Source: Anaplasma platys | GTDB lineage: Bacteria; Pseudomonadota; Alphaproteobacteria; Rickettsiales; Anaplasmataceae | DNA: 15,797 bases | Direction: 5' to 3' | Assembly (NCBI RefSeq): GCF_012790675.1 | Contig: NZ_CP046391.1 | Coordinates: 565,247-581,043, forward strand | Shown here: in pieces, positions 8,421 through 15,753 of the stretch | Position numbering within the stretch: position 1 is the stretch's first letter | How the letters are laid out: the number at the start of each line of letters is the position of its first letter | Notes under the pieces: generated by a model | What the model saw: the letters and a program-made list of their open reading frames with translations, nothing else | What the model was told of the DNA's origin: nothing | Databases searched by the model: none | Made by a program: the position numbers and the translations under genes

Positions 8421-9621
8421 CCTTAAGCTGCTCACGAAATCGGATTTTGTTGGAGATCCTATCATAAATTCTGCTGAACAATAGAGAAAATGCTCCATTA
8501 CCAAGAACATTAAGGAAAGTGGTAATGGGATCAAGAATAACATAAAGAGTAGTTATCAATGAAAGCATAGCAGGGGAGTAATGTAGGTATTGCTCAAATA
8601 TCGGCAACATTACCAGGATTCCCCCGCCAGGTATGGAAACCACAGCAAACTTTGTAAGCAAAAAGTAGAATAAGAAAGTGGCATAATCAGCAGTCGAGAT
8701 AAACCCAACTCCATGAAACGAAATCGATATGACCAGTGACATTATTATCATCAAGAAGCAATCACCAACCAAGTGCACATTTAGTGATGTTGGAACGATA
8801 ATATCGGCCAGATCGTTGTTCCCCGAGTTTTTCTTAACAGTCTTAAGAATCAGGGGCATGCTGATCAAGCTAGACATCGTGGTAAAAGCAAAGAGAGCGG
8901 TGGGCACCATAGACTTAAACTTGTCAAAAGCATCGCGGAGAGAGAATCCAGCAGCTATGATGTAAAGAAGAATAATGTGCAACAATGCGGAAAAGAAGAA
9001 GTAAAGTGCTACTTCCGAGTTACCCTGCAAAATTCCAACAAGGTTTTCACTTTGCATGCGAAATACCAAGCCTGCTATAAATATGGGGAGTATCGGGGCG
9101 AACATTTTTTCCAAGATGAAGATGCTATATTTCCCCATGATATTCGCTATGGCAAATGATCTACCTTTAGTAACGTAAGGCAAAACCATGCCACACAAGA
9201 AGCCTAACAACACTGCTTTCAAGCAGCTGATATGTGAGGGAAGGCTAAAGGAGAAATATGGTTCTAACCCACCCGTCTTGGCAGATTCAGAAACTTGAAG
9301 ACTGCCTGACATATGTGATGTAGCAAATTTTCCGACAAAATGTGCTGTCGTCATTGAGGCAGAATTAGAAAGCATTATCAGTGCTATTAGCGATAAAATT
9401 ACCTTTAACGCATTAGTGCCCTGCAATTTTGATACAGACTGGAAGACTATACTGAAGACTATCAAGGGGAGTATAAATACCAGTACCTCTTTTATAGCAA
9501 GACTTACTCCATAAGAAAAAGACCTAACGCTATATGGAAACAGATCTGCAAAACAGAAGGCTGCTACCACCATTGCTATTAGGAATATGAACTTTGTTGT
9601 GTGTAGTATTTTTGTTTTCAT
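8392..9621 (-). CDS. SDF/DAACS-family symporter, copy A
   Basis: A 409-residue multi-pass membrane protein of the dicarboxylate/amino acid:cation symporter family (GltP/DctA/GltPh fold, about eight helices plus two re-entrant hairpins). Landmarks are LPLIVFSIVF (51-60) near helix 2, hairpin 1 MSSLISMP (249-256), NVHLVGD (281-287) in helix 7 where the family usually has NMDGT, hairpin 2 IPGGG (330-334), and helix 8 LDPITTFLNVLGN (363-375). Aligned by eye to GltPh, the substrate arginine R397 is T367, D405 is N375, and D312 is V285. Substrate and sodium coupling may therefore be atypical; an amino or organic acid importer is the family-level guess. The gene body and 5' leader are the same as in copy C. 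The final 21 residues are unique to this copy and overlap tsaB by 29 nt. ATG at 9619-9621. Confidence 0.88.
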   Translation of the reverse strand: MKTKILHTTKFIFLIAMVVAAFCFADLFPYSVRSFSYGVSLAIKEVLVFILPLIVFSIVFQSVSKLQGTNALKVILSLIALIMLSNSASMTTAHFVGKFATSHMSGSLQVSESAKTGGLEPYFSFSLPSHISCLKAVLLGFLCGMVLPYVTKGRSFAIANIMGKYSIFILEKMFAPILPIFIAGLVFRMQSENLVGILQGNSEVALYFFFSALLHIILLYIIAAGFSLRDAFDKFKSMVPTALFAFTTMSSLISMPLILKTVKKNSGNNDLADIIVPTSLNVHLVGDCFLMIIMSLVISISFHGVGFISTADYATFLFYFLLTKFAVVSIPGGGILVMLPIFEQYLHYSPAMLSLITTLYVILDPITTFLNVLGNGAFSLLFSRIYDRISNKIRFREQLKGAVPDYKYF

Positions 9622-9720
9622 AAGCCTGCAAATCCCGAAAAGTGTATAAAGTTTCTAAGTCTCCCGATGCTTCGGTGATTTCATGCCTAATTGTGTAATC
9701 TGACCCCATAATCTGCAATA
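8457..9720. repeat. 1264-bp direct repeat, left copy
   Basis: This covers codons 1 to about 388 of symporter A plus its 5' leader and predicted promoter. It matches 11542-12805 at a constant offset of 3085. By-eye comparison found one difference (G at 9693 versus A at 12778). The left boundary lies in the last codons of the gene, and the right boundary 16 nt before the stop codon of copy B. No inverted-repeat ends or transposase are present, so this looks like homologous duplication or gene conversion, not a mobile element. Confidence 0.93.
9690..9718 (-). promoter_or_regulatory. Predicted promoter of symporter A
   Basis: Read on the minus strand: TTGCAG (9713-9718), a 17-nt spacer, then CACAAT (9690-9695) as a -10 box matching TATAAT at 4 of 6. 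It lies about 70 nt before the ATG. The same site in copy C reads CATAAT (5 of 6). The -35 is weak and the call rests on spacing and position. Confidence 0.35.
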
Positions 9721-9736
9721 TGGTTTCTACGTCTCT

Positions 9737-10965
9737 CTATACCGTCTCAGCAGCAGGTCCATCGTCTTTGTTTCCTTCTCTTGTTGAGCGTCTGTTCAGT
9801 ACCTTATCATATACCTGGCAGAACGAGAACGTGAACGCACCATTTCCGAGCACATTCAGGAAGGCAAGTATCGGATCAAAAACAACGTATAATGCTACCA
9901 GTACATATGCCATGCCTGGTGTATAGTGTAGGTACTGCTCGAAAATTGGCACCATTACCAATATTCCACCCCCGGGCACGGTTACCACGGCGAATTTTGC
10001 GAGTAAAAAGTGCAACAGGAAGTTAGCATAATCTGCAGTTGTTACTAACCCCCTCCAGGAAACAGGAATGACACAACCTGCGCCATGATTATCAGCAAAA
10101 AGCAGTCGCCAACTAGGTGCACGTTTAGCGCTGTTGGAAGCACCACATCAACCACGTCTGCGTTTTTAGTATTGCTCTTAACCGCTCTTTGTACCAACGG
10201 CATACTGATCAAACTAGACATTGTGGTAAATGCGAACAGAGCCGGTGGAATCATGGACCTAAACTTCACCAACGCACTGCGAACAGAAAACCCCGAAGCT
10301 ACGACGTACATAAGCATAACATGCAGGAGCGCAGCTATGAAAAAGTACAGCCCCACTTCGGCATTATCCCGTAAAACCTCAATGATCCTTTCACTATGTA
10401 CACGAAATACCAAACCCACAATGAATATGGGGAGTATCGGCGTAAAAGTCTTTTCCAGAGCGAGGAAACTATAACGCCCCAGTTTTTCCGCCACAGGGAT
10501 TGACCTTCCTTTTGTTAAATGGGGTAAAATCGCACCACAAAGAGAACCCAACAAAACTGCTTCTATGCAACTCATGTGTGTCGGAAGGCTAAAAGAAAAG
10601 AACGGCTCAAGGACCTTTTCCGCCTTGGATTCGGAAATCTGAAGGCCTTCTGTCATGTGCGACGTTGCAAACTTTCCTACAAAATGTGCGACTATCACCG
10701 ACGCAGTATTGAAAAGCATGATCATCGTCACTAACGCTATAACCACTTTAATTGCGCCAGCACCCTGTAATCTTGATATAGATTGGAATACTATACTAAA
10801 CACTACAAACGGAAGCGCAAACACCACTACTTCTCTTATGGCAAGGCTAACTCCATAGGAAAAAGACCTGATGTCATAAGGCAACAGATCTGCAAAACAG
10901 AATGCAGAAATCACCATTGCTACAAGGACAGCAAACCTTGCATAGTGAACGATATCTTTTTTCAC
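9737..10965 (-). pseudogene. SDF/DAACS-family symporter, copy B, frameshifted
   Basis: A third paralogue, roughly 60% like copies A and C by eye, split into two frames. The first 306 codons (10045-10965, GTG start) run normally through hairpin 1 MSSLISMP and helix 7 NVHLVGD, then end in FPGGG and a stop. The next frame carries the rest (hairpin 2 VPGGG, helix 8 FDPILAFLNVLGN). The break is at a run of five C on the plus strand (10049-10053, G5 in the coding strand). One more G would restore FPGGGLVTTADY, which aligns without gaps to HGVGFISTADY of copy A, and would give 409 residues, the same as A and C. The position of the GltPh substrate arginine is leucine. It has its own strong ribosome binding site. 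It may be a recent pseudogene, a length-variable on/off gene, or a sequencing error; both halves are otherwise undamaged. Confidence 0.82.
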
Positions 10966-10968
10966 GAA

Positions 10969-10979
10969 TCTCCCTCCCC
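10969..10979 (-). promoter_or_regulatory. Strong ribosome binding site of symporter B
   Basis: Read on the minus strand, GGGGAGGGAGA precedes the GTG start (10963-10965) with a short spacer. It is the best Shine-Dalgarno match in the symporter array and supports the GTG start of copy B. Copies A, C and D have weak sites. Confidence 0.6.
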
Positions 10980-11391
10980 GTTGTAATTACTCCTAACTCT
11001 TCTATGAATACAGCGTACAGCCCGCAGTACAAGGCCCGCAATGCATAAAGAAACAGCATATTGCCGCTTTTAGGGTGAGCAGGCGCACACGACGCACAAC
11101 AGAAAATCTAGTGTGTATGTCATCTTTTTGTCAAATTTTGTTCATTACCACCCAGCCACAGCAAAGATGTCCCTTTAACATAACGCGGCAGGAAAATGCT
11201 TTGTCTACTTTTCATGTTCTGAGGTTATCAAATAATTAAAAAGCACATGCAGTGTTGTTGCGTAAGGAAATTTTGTGGGAACACGGAGCATTGATACTTC
11301 TTCATGGTACGAACATTACATAAAAGACTTAATTAAGATAGTCGCTGGAAGGGCAGTGAGTATGCTGAGCCGTTACGCTTCTTCCGTAATT

Positions 11392-11427
11392 AGCCTCCGC
11401 AGCTTACTAATATAAGGAGCTGAGGCT
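11392..11427 (-). terminator. Stem-loop downstream of symporter C
   Basis: AGCCTC (11392-11397) pairs with GAGGCT (11422-11427). An inner AGCT/AGCT extends the stem past a 3-nt bulge, and the loop is about 13 nt. It sits 50 nt after the stop of copy C on the minus strand but lacks a T run, so it could be a weak terminator or an RNA-stabilising hairpin. Confidence 0.25.
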
Positions 11428-11476
11428 ACAATAGCGTTATTTTGTAAGTTTCTTCCAAGATGTTGCACTTTTATAC

Positions 11477-12706
11477 TTAGTTAGGTCCATTTCTAGCACT
11501 AATCTTTTTGGCATCCGGCGCATTTTTTGTTCTAGCAATTGTCCTATCATAAATTCTGCTGAACAATAGAGAAAATGCTCCATTACCAAGAACATTAAGG
11601 AAAGTGGTAATGGGATCAAGAATAACATAAAGAGTAGTTATCAATGAAAGCATAGCAGGGGAGTAATGTAGGTATTGCTCAAATATCGGCAACATTACCA
11701 GGATTCCCCCGCCAGGTATGGAAACCACAGCAAACTTTGTAAGCAAAAAGTAGAATAAGAAAGTGGCATAATCAGCAGTCGAGATAAACCCAACTCCATG
11801 AAACGAAATCGATATGACCAGTGACATTATTATCATCAAGAAGCAATCACCAACCAAGTGCACATTTAGTGATGTTGGAACGATAATATCGGCCAGATCG
11901 TTGTTCCCCGAGTTTTTCTTAACAGTCTTAAGAATCAGGGGCATGCTGATCAAGCTAGACATCGTGGTAAAAGCAAAGAGAGCGGTGGGCACCATAGACT
12001 TAAACTTGTCAAAAGCATCGCGGAGAGAGAATCCAGCAGCTATGATGTAAAGAAGAATAATGTGCAACAATGCGGAAAAGAAGAAGTAAAGTGCTACTTC
12101 CGAGTTACCCTGCAAAATTCCAACAAGGTTTTCACTTTGCATGCGAAATACCAAGCCTGCTATAAATATGGGGAGTATCGGGGCGAACATTTTTTCCAAG
12201 ATGAAGATGCTATATTTCCCCATGATATTCGCTATGGCAAATGATCTACCTTTAGTAACGTAAGGCAAAACCATGCCACACAAGAAGCCTAACAACACTG
12301 CTTTCAAGCAGCTGATATGTGAGGGAAGGCTAAAGGAGAAATATGGTTCTAACCCACCCGTCTTGGCAGATTCAGAAACTTGAAGACTGCCTGACATATG
12401 TGATGTAGCAAATTTTCCGACAAAATGTGCTGTCGTCATTGAGGCAGAATTAGAAAGCATTATCAGTGCTATTAGCGATAAAATTACCTTTAACGCATTA
12501 GTGCCCTGCAATTTTGATACAGACTGGAAGACTATACTGAAGACTATCAAGGGGAGTATAAATACCAGTACCTCTTTTATAGCAAGACTTACTCCATAAG
12601 AAAAAGACCTAACGCTATATGGAAACAGATCTGCAAAACAGAAGGCTGCTACCACCATTGCTATTAGGAATATGAACTTTGTTGTGTGTAGTATTTTTGT
12701 TTTCAT
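11477..12706 (-). CDS. SDF/DAACS-family symporter, copy C
   Basis: A 409-residue symporter whose first 388 residues equal copy A. It has the same hairpin 1 MSSLISMP (249-256), helix 7 NVHLVGD (281-287), hairpin 2 IPGGG (330-334) and helix 8 LDPITTFLNVLGN (363-375), and again lacks the substrate arginine of GltPh. After FSRIYDR the sequence leaves the repeat and ends in a different 21-residue hydrophilic tail containing TIARTKNAPDAKK. The tail is beyond the last transmembrane helix, so transport should be unaffected, while stability, localisation or partners could differ. ATG at 12704-12706 with the same leader as copy A. It lies between D upstream and B downstream, all on the minus strand. 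Confidence 0.88.
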   Translation of the reverse strand: MKTKILHTTKFIFLIAMVVAAFCFADLFPYSVRSFSYGVSLAIKEVLVFILPLIVFSIVFQSVSKLQGTNALKVILSLIALIMLSNSASMTTAHFVGKFATSHMSGSLQVSESAKTGGLEPYFSFSLPSHISCLKAVLLGFLCGMVLPYVTKGRSFAIANIMGKYSIFILEKMFAPILPIFIAGLVFRMQSENLVGILQGNSEVALYFFFSALLHIILLYIIAAGFSLRDAFDKFKSMVPTALFAFTTMSSLISMPLILKTVKKNSGNNDLADIIVPTSLNVHLVGDCFLMIIMSLVISISFHGVGFISTADYATFLFYFLLTKFAVVSIPGGGILVMLPIFEQYLHYSPAMLSLITTLYVILDPITTFLNVLGNGAFSLLFSRIYDRTIARTKNAPDAKKISARNGPN

Positions 12707-12805
12707 AAGCCTGCAAATCCCGAAAAGTGTATAAAGTTTCTAAGTCTCCCGATGCTTCGGTGATTTCATGCCTAATTATGTAATCTGACCCCATAATCTG
12801 CAATA
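11542..12805. repeat. 1264-bp direct repeat, right copy
   Basis: Partner of 8457-9720, at an offset of 3085. It contains codons 1 to about 388 of symporter C, the leader and the promoter. The only difference found is A at 12778 in place of G at 9693. The right boundary lies 50 nt before the stop codon of copy D, in unrelated sequence compared with the other copy. Confidence 0.93.
12775..12803 (-). promoter_or_regulatory. Predicted promoter of symporter C
   Basis: Same element as in front of copy A: TTGCAG, a 17-nt spacer, then CATAAT (12775-12780), matching the -10 consensus at 5 of 6. The third base of the hexamer is T here and C in front of copy A, and it is the only base found to differ in the whole repeat. 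Confidence 0.4.
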
Positions 12806-12855
12806 AGTAAGAGATTATGAGGTCCACAGGCATGCACAACATCACAGCGGTAGTT

Positions 12856-14058
12856 CTATTTACTATCCTCTTTATCGCTCCAAGATCCTCTTTCTGATCT
12901 GAACAGCAACTGATTTGCTCTTACAAACAGTATAGAAAACGCACCATTACCAAGAACATTGATCGAGGTTATTAAAGGATCAAGAAGTATGCACAATGTA
13001 GTTGACAAAGAAAGCATGGCAGGGGTAAAGTGCAGATACTGTTCCATGGCTGGGAACATTAATATTAGCCCCGTGCCAGCAACAGCTGCTTCAGCGAATT
13101 TCATCAACACCACATACACTAGAAAGTGCAGGTAGTCTGAAGTGGTGATGAGCTCTGTTTTTCCAAAAGCTGCCGCCATAAGTGATAAGAGTATCACAGT
13201 AAAGAAGCAATCTCCAATCAGATGTACATTGACAGACCCCGGTACTGCTATGTCCGCTGCACTATCATTATTTGTTGATTTTTTTACAGCCGATAGGGTG
13301 ATGGGCATGGTCAGCAGACTGGACATGGAGGCAAATCCTGCTATGGCTGCTGGCAGCATGTTTTTCAGTAGTACAATAGTTTTTTCTACCGAGCACCCAC
13401 TGCTTACAAAATATAAGAACAGTGTATGCGCCAGTGCCGGAACGAATATATAAAGCATCACCTGGTAATTGCGCGCTATAATGTCTAGAGCTCCATCACT
13501 TCTCAGTTTGAAGGCAAACCCAACTACGAATATTGGCAATAAAGGCGCAAATATTTTTTCAAGGATGAAGACGCTTGCGTCGTATAGGCTCTGCGATACT
13601 TTAAGCGCGCGACTTCCAAACATCTTTGGCAGTACTATTCCCGATAAAACCCCAAATGCAAGGGCTTTCGCGCAACTAATAATTGAGGGTAAATTAAAGC
13701 TTCCATAAGCTTTAAGTGCTTCGCTTCCAAGTGTTCCGCCACTAACAGCTACATTTCCACCAGCGCTTGTAACGACTGTGCTCATAACATGAGCAACACC
13801 TACTGAAAGCGTATTTGACAATAATACCATTGCAATTAGTAGGAGTGTGGTTCTTACAGCACTCCCTCCCCGTAGCTGTCCGGTGGAGTGGAAGACTATA
13901 CTAAAAACAATCAGCGGCAGGATAAAGACCAAAACTTCTTTGATAAATAGGCTGATGGTGTAACTCAGTGACCTGATCTCGACAGGAACAAGGTCCGCAC
14001 AAAAGAACGCACCGGCAACAAGAAGAAGCAGAAAAAGAAAGCGCAGCGAATGACTCAT
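12856..14058 (-). CDS. SDF/DAACS-family symporter, copy D
   Basis: A 400-residue member of the same family, clearly more diverged than A, B and C are from each other. Landmarks are LPLIVFSIVF (47-56), hairpin 1 MSSLLTMP (245-252), helix 7 NVHLIGD (277-283), hairpin 2 with VAGTG (326-330) in place of IPGGG, and helix 8 LDPLITSINVLGN (359-371). The GltPh arginine position is I363, and D405 corresponds to N371. It is the first symporter of the array in transcription order, 45 nt downstream of tRNA-Arg on the same strand, so the tRNA promoter may feed it. ATG at 14056-14058 with a weak ribosome binding site. The altered hairpin 2 gate suggests a substrate different from the other three. Probably the oldest split in the array. 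Confidence 0.88.
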   Translation of the reverse strand: MSHSLRFLFLLLLVAGAFFCADLVPVEIRSLSYTISLFIKEVLVFILPLIVFSIVFHSTGQLRGGSAVRTTLLLIAMVLLSNTLSVGVAHVMSTVVTSAGGNVAVSGGTLGSEALKAYGSFNLPSIISCAKALAFGVLSGIVLPKMFGSRALKVSQSLYDASVFILEKIFAPLLPIFVVGFAFKLRSDGALDIIARNYQVMLYIFVPALAHTLFLYFVSSGCSVEKTIVLLKNMLPAAIAGFASMSSLLTMPITLSAVKKSTNNDSAADIAVPGSVNVHLIGDCFFTVILLSLMAAAFGKTELITTSDYLHFLVYVVLMKFAEAAVAGTGLILMFPAMEQYLHFTPAMLSLSTTLCILLDPLITSINVLGNGAFSILFVRANQLLFRSERGSWSDKEDSK

Positions 14059-14103
14059 AAAACTGCCAGTAACTAAAGTAACAAGCTGTTAGCTAGGGTA
14101 AAA

Positions 14104-14177
14104 CGCGCCCTGAGCGACTCGAACGCCCGACCTTTTGATCCGTAGTCAAATGCTCTATCCAACTGAGCTAAGGGCGC
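14104..14177 (-). tRNA. tRNA-Arg (anticodon ACG)
   Basis: On the minus strand a full cloverleaf can be drawn. The 7-bp acceptor stem is GCGCCCT/AGGGCGC. The D arm is GCTC-AGTTGGATA-GAGC, the anticodon stem TTTGA/TCAAA around loop CTACGGA, and the T arm GGGCG-TTCGAGT-CGCTC with one G-U pair. Discriminator is G. Total 74 nt. The anticodon is ACG, expected to be deaminated to ICG to read CGU, CGC and CGA arginine codons. The 3' CCA is not encoded (TTT follows), so it is added after transcription. Confidence 0.95.
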
Positions 14178-14617
14178 GCAAAATTACCCGGTAGGTTATA
14201 GGCTAATTTATGGTGTGTAAACAAAATTTTTGGCAAATCTCCCGCATTTTTTTTCATCATAAGACGCGTTGGGATGCAAGTAGATGGGTTAAATCTAAAT
14301 AAATAGGTTAATTATCTATAATAATATGCTGAAAATAGCCAATTAATAGCTGATTGCAAAATAGCGAGATAGCTGTGTTGCGCTCGTTGTATTGATCGTA
14401 TTTCGGAGGATAGTAGGTTTTTGCCTTGCTGTTATGGAATATAAGAAAAAATAGGGTTAGTTTTTATGGATGTAATGTAACTATAGTCGCCATAGTAGTA
14501 AATTCTGTGCAAAAGCGGTCAATATACTATTCCAATTGCTCTAGTTTAAATTGTTTTTTTGTTGGAAAATTTTTGGTAGTATTCCCCTGAAATTTTTTGC
14601 ACCTTTGTCACTAAGTT
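14178..14617. other. AT-rich intergenic region upstream of mreC
   Basis: About 440 bp between the divergent tRNA-Arg and mreC. It is very AT-rich, with several T runs and no ORF of note. It should contain promoters for both directions; the tRNA promoter is suggested at 14195-14224, and no confident promoter for mreC was found. Confidence 0.5.
14195..14224 (-). promoter_or_regulatory. Predicted promoter of tRNA-Arg
   Basis: Read on the minus strand: TTGTTT (14219-14224), an 18-nt spacer, then TATAAC (14195-14200), ending 17 nt before the first base of the tRNA. The -10 matches 5 of 6; the -35 is poor. Confidence 0.4.
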
Positions 14618-15418
14618 ATGAAATACGTCAGTATTAAGCCGGCATCGAGCATTACCCGGTATCTTAGAGGGGGTGCGTCAGTTTTGAAGAAAAAGAGAGC
14701 ACTCTTTTTCGTAGCGGTAGGGGTGTTACTGCATTACCTATATGCCAACCAGGGCGTAAATGTGTTTGGTGTGATGCGTACTTATGTTGCTGATAGAGGG
14801 GTTGTTGCGGCTGGTAAGGTGACGGCGCTGTTGCAAGGTACTTTTTGTGTTGAGGAAAAGTGCGTTCCCGCTGCTGGGGGAGGGCATACTTCTGGGGATT
14901 GTACCACAAAGATAGGAGTACTTGCCAGTGAGAATGCCGCTTTGCGACGGTTACTTAACTTTGTTTCTGACTATAGCGGGATTTCATATACTACGGCGCG
15001 GGTGATCTTCGTGCGGGATGGCGGCGCGGAAAGAGCGCTGCTTCCTTTAGGTAAGGCAGATGGGATCCAAAACCAGCAAGCTGTTATAAACAGCAATGGG
15101 CTTGTTGGGAAGATCGTAGATGTTAGCGAGCACAGTTCCAGAGTTTTGCTAGTAACGGATAGGGATTTTCATATTCCAGTTACAATAGTGGGCAGCGGTG
15201 TTGGGGCTGTACTGTCAGGAACAGGAAAAGGGGCTGTACTTTCTGATTTCTCCTCAGGCGATAGAGAGGTTAGTGCAGGTGATTTGGTGATAACCGTCGA
15301 TAGCGGTATCGGGTTTCCGTATGGGGTTTATGTAGGTAGCGTATCCGACTCTAAGTCTGTCACTACTGCAGCTTCTATCCGGGGGTTAGATATTGTAAGT
15401 GTTATAAAGCTACACTGA
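14618..15418 (+). CDS. mreC: Rod shape-determining protein MreC
   Basis: A 266-residue bitopic inner-membrane protein of the MreC family, normally a scaffold linking MreB to the cell-wall elongation machinery. It has one membrane segment at about 28-42 after a basic cytoplasmic end (LKKKR), then a short helical/coiled stretch around ENAALRRLL (105-113). The periplasmic beta domain spans about 125-266, with the recognisable GLVGKIVDVSEHSSRVLLVTD region (161-181) and GFPYGVYVGSV (232-242). The ATG at 14618 places the anchor as expected. Length is in the usual range for alpha-proteobacteria. No mreB, full-length mreD or PBP2 gene is visible in the window. In Anaplasmataceae, where peptidoglycan is absent or minimal, its role may differ from rod growth; that is inference. 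Confidence 0.9.
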   Translation: MKYVSIKPASSITRYLRGGASVLKKKRALFFVAVGVLLHYLYANQGVNVFGVMRTYVADRGVVAAGKVTALLQGTFCVEEKCVPAAGGGHTSGDCTTKIGVLASENAALRRLLNFVSDYSGISYTTARVIFVRDGGAERALLPLGKADGIQNQQAVINSNGLVGKIVDVSEHSSRVLLVTDRDFHIPVTIVGSGVGAVLSGTGKGAVLSDFSSGDREVSAGDLVITVDSGIGFPYGVYVGSVSDSKSVTTAASIRGLDIVSVIKLH

Positions 15419-15430
15419 GGGGTAGGCCTC

Positions 15431-15619
15431 TTGCGCGGCTGTCCCCAGGTCCTGATTTTCTGTTCCTTTGCCTTGGTACTTGCGGGTTTCTGTCTGTTTG
15501 CGGTGGATCAGGGGGCGCGCCGGCGTTTTCTTCCAGTCCATCTGACAATATGGGAAAGTACTTTACCTGACCGACGCCAGGGTCGTGTATTCCGGAGCAG
15601 AAGATTATTTTATAGATGA
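15431..15619 (+). CDS. Small membrane protein after mreC, possible mreD remnant
   Basis: A 62-codon ORF with TTG start, 12 nt after the mreC stop, with GAGGGG (15417-15422) 8 nt upstream as a good ribosome binding site. It has one hydrophobic segment (about residues 7-25, VLIFCSFALVLAGFCLFAV), then a basic tail with FLPVHLTIWESTLPDRR. Position, and a faint likeness to the N-terminal part of MreD (hydrophobic helix followed by a W...RPD-like stretch), suggest a truncated mreD. MreD is normally about 160 residues with several helices, so this would be a remnant. It could equally be an unrelated small protein. Its stop codon overlaps the next small ORF as ATGA. Confidence 0.3.
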   Translation: MRGCPQVLIFCSFALVLAGFCLFAVDQGARRRFLPVHLTIWESTLPDRRQGRVFRSRRLFYR

Positions 15620-15735
15620 AGAATTTTAGCACGCACTATAAGAGCATGTCTTTCAAGTTGGGGACAAAGCCTTTTATTTTAAGTGCACCGATAACAAAAA
15701 CAGCATATGGCGGTTGCAGTGCGTTTAGATGTTGA
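15616..15735 (+). CDS. Possible 39-codon ORF overlapping the previous one
   Basis: Begins at the ATG of an ATGA overlap with the preceding 62-codon ORF; starts MKNFSTHYKSMSFKLG and ends at TGA 15733-15735. No recognised domain. The overlap geometry is typical of coupled genes, but the ORF is so short that chance is the default explanation. Confidence 0.15.
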   Translation: MKNFSTHYKSMSFKLGTKPFILSAPITKTAYGGCSAFRC

Positions 15736-15753
15736 TAGCTTCGGTTTCGTTCT

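Larger units (their letters stand above)
10966..11476. other. Intergenic region between symporters C and B
   Basis: About 510 bp between the end of copy C and the start of copy B. No ORF of note. It contains the ribosome binding site of B and a stem-loop at 11392-11427. No match to the A/C repeat flank was noticed, so the repeat did not bring along tsaB-side sequence. The promoter of copy B should lie here, but I see no convincing -35/-10 pair. Confidence 0.5.

Noticed and set aside
8420..8543. N-terminal extension of the tsaB frame rich in hydrophobic residues
   Set aside because: It is the out-of-frame reading of the 3' end of symporter A (and reappears at copy C, 11437-11628, without tsaB). 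TsaB homology begins at the GTG near 8420.
10049..10053. Programmed ribosomal frameshift in copy B
   Set aside because: No classic slippery heptamer with a downstream structure was evident and the paralogues need no shift; a base loss in the G tract is simpler.
10045..10965. Copy B as a deliberate, shorter 306-residue transporter
   Set aside because: It would lack hairpin 2 and helix 8, which hold substrate and ion sites, and the missing part continues intact in the next frame.
8457..12805. Insertion sequence or composite transposon as the cause of the 1264-bp repeat
   Set aside because: No transposase, no terminal inverted repeats and no target-site duplication were seen; the repeat unit is just a gene body with its leader.
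14664..14909. 81-codon minus-strand ORF opposite mreC
   Set aside because: Antisense shadow; mreC is well supported by its anchor and beta-domain motifs.
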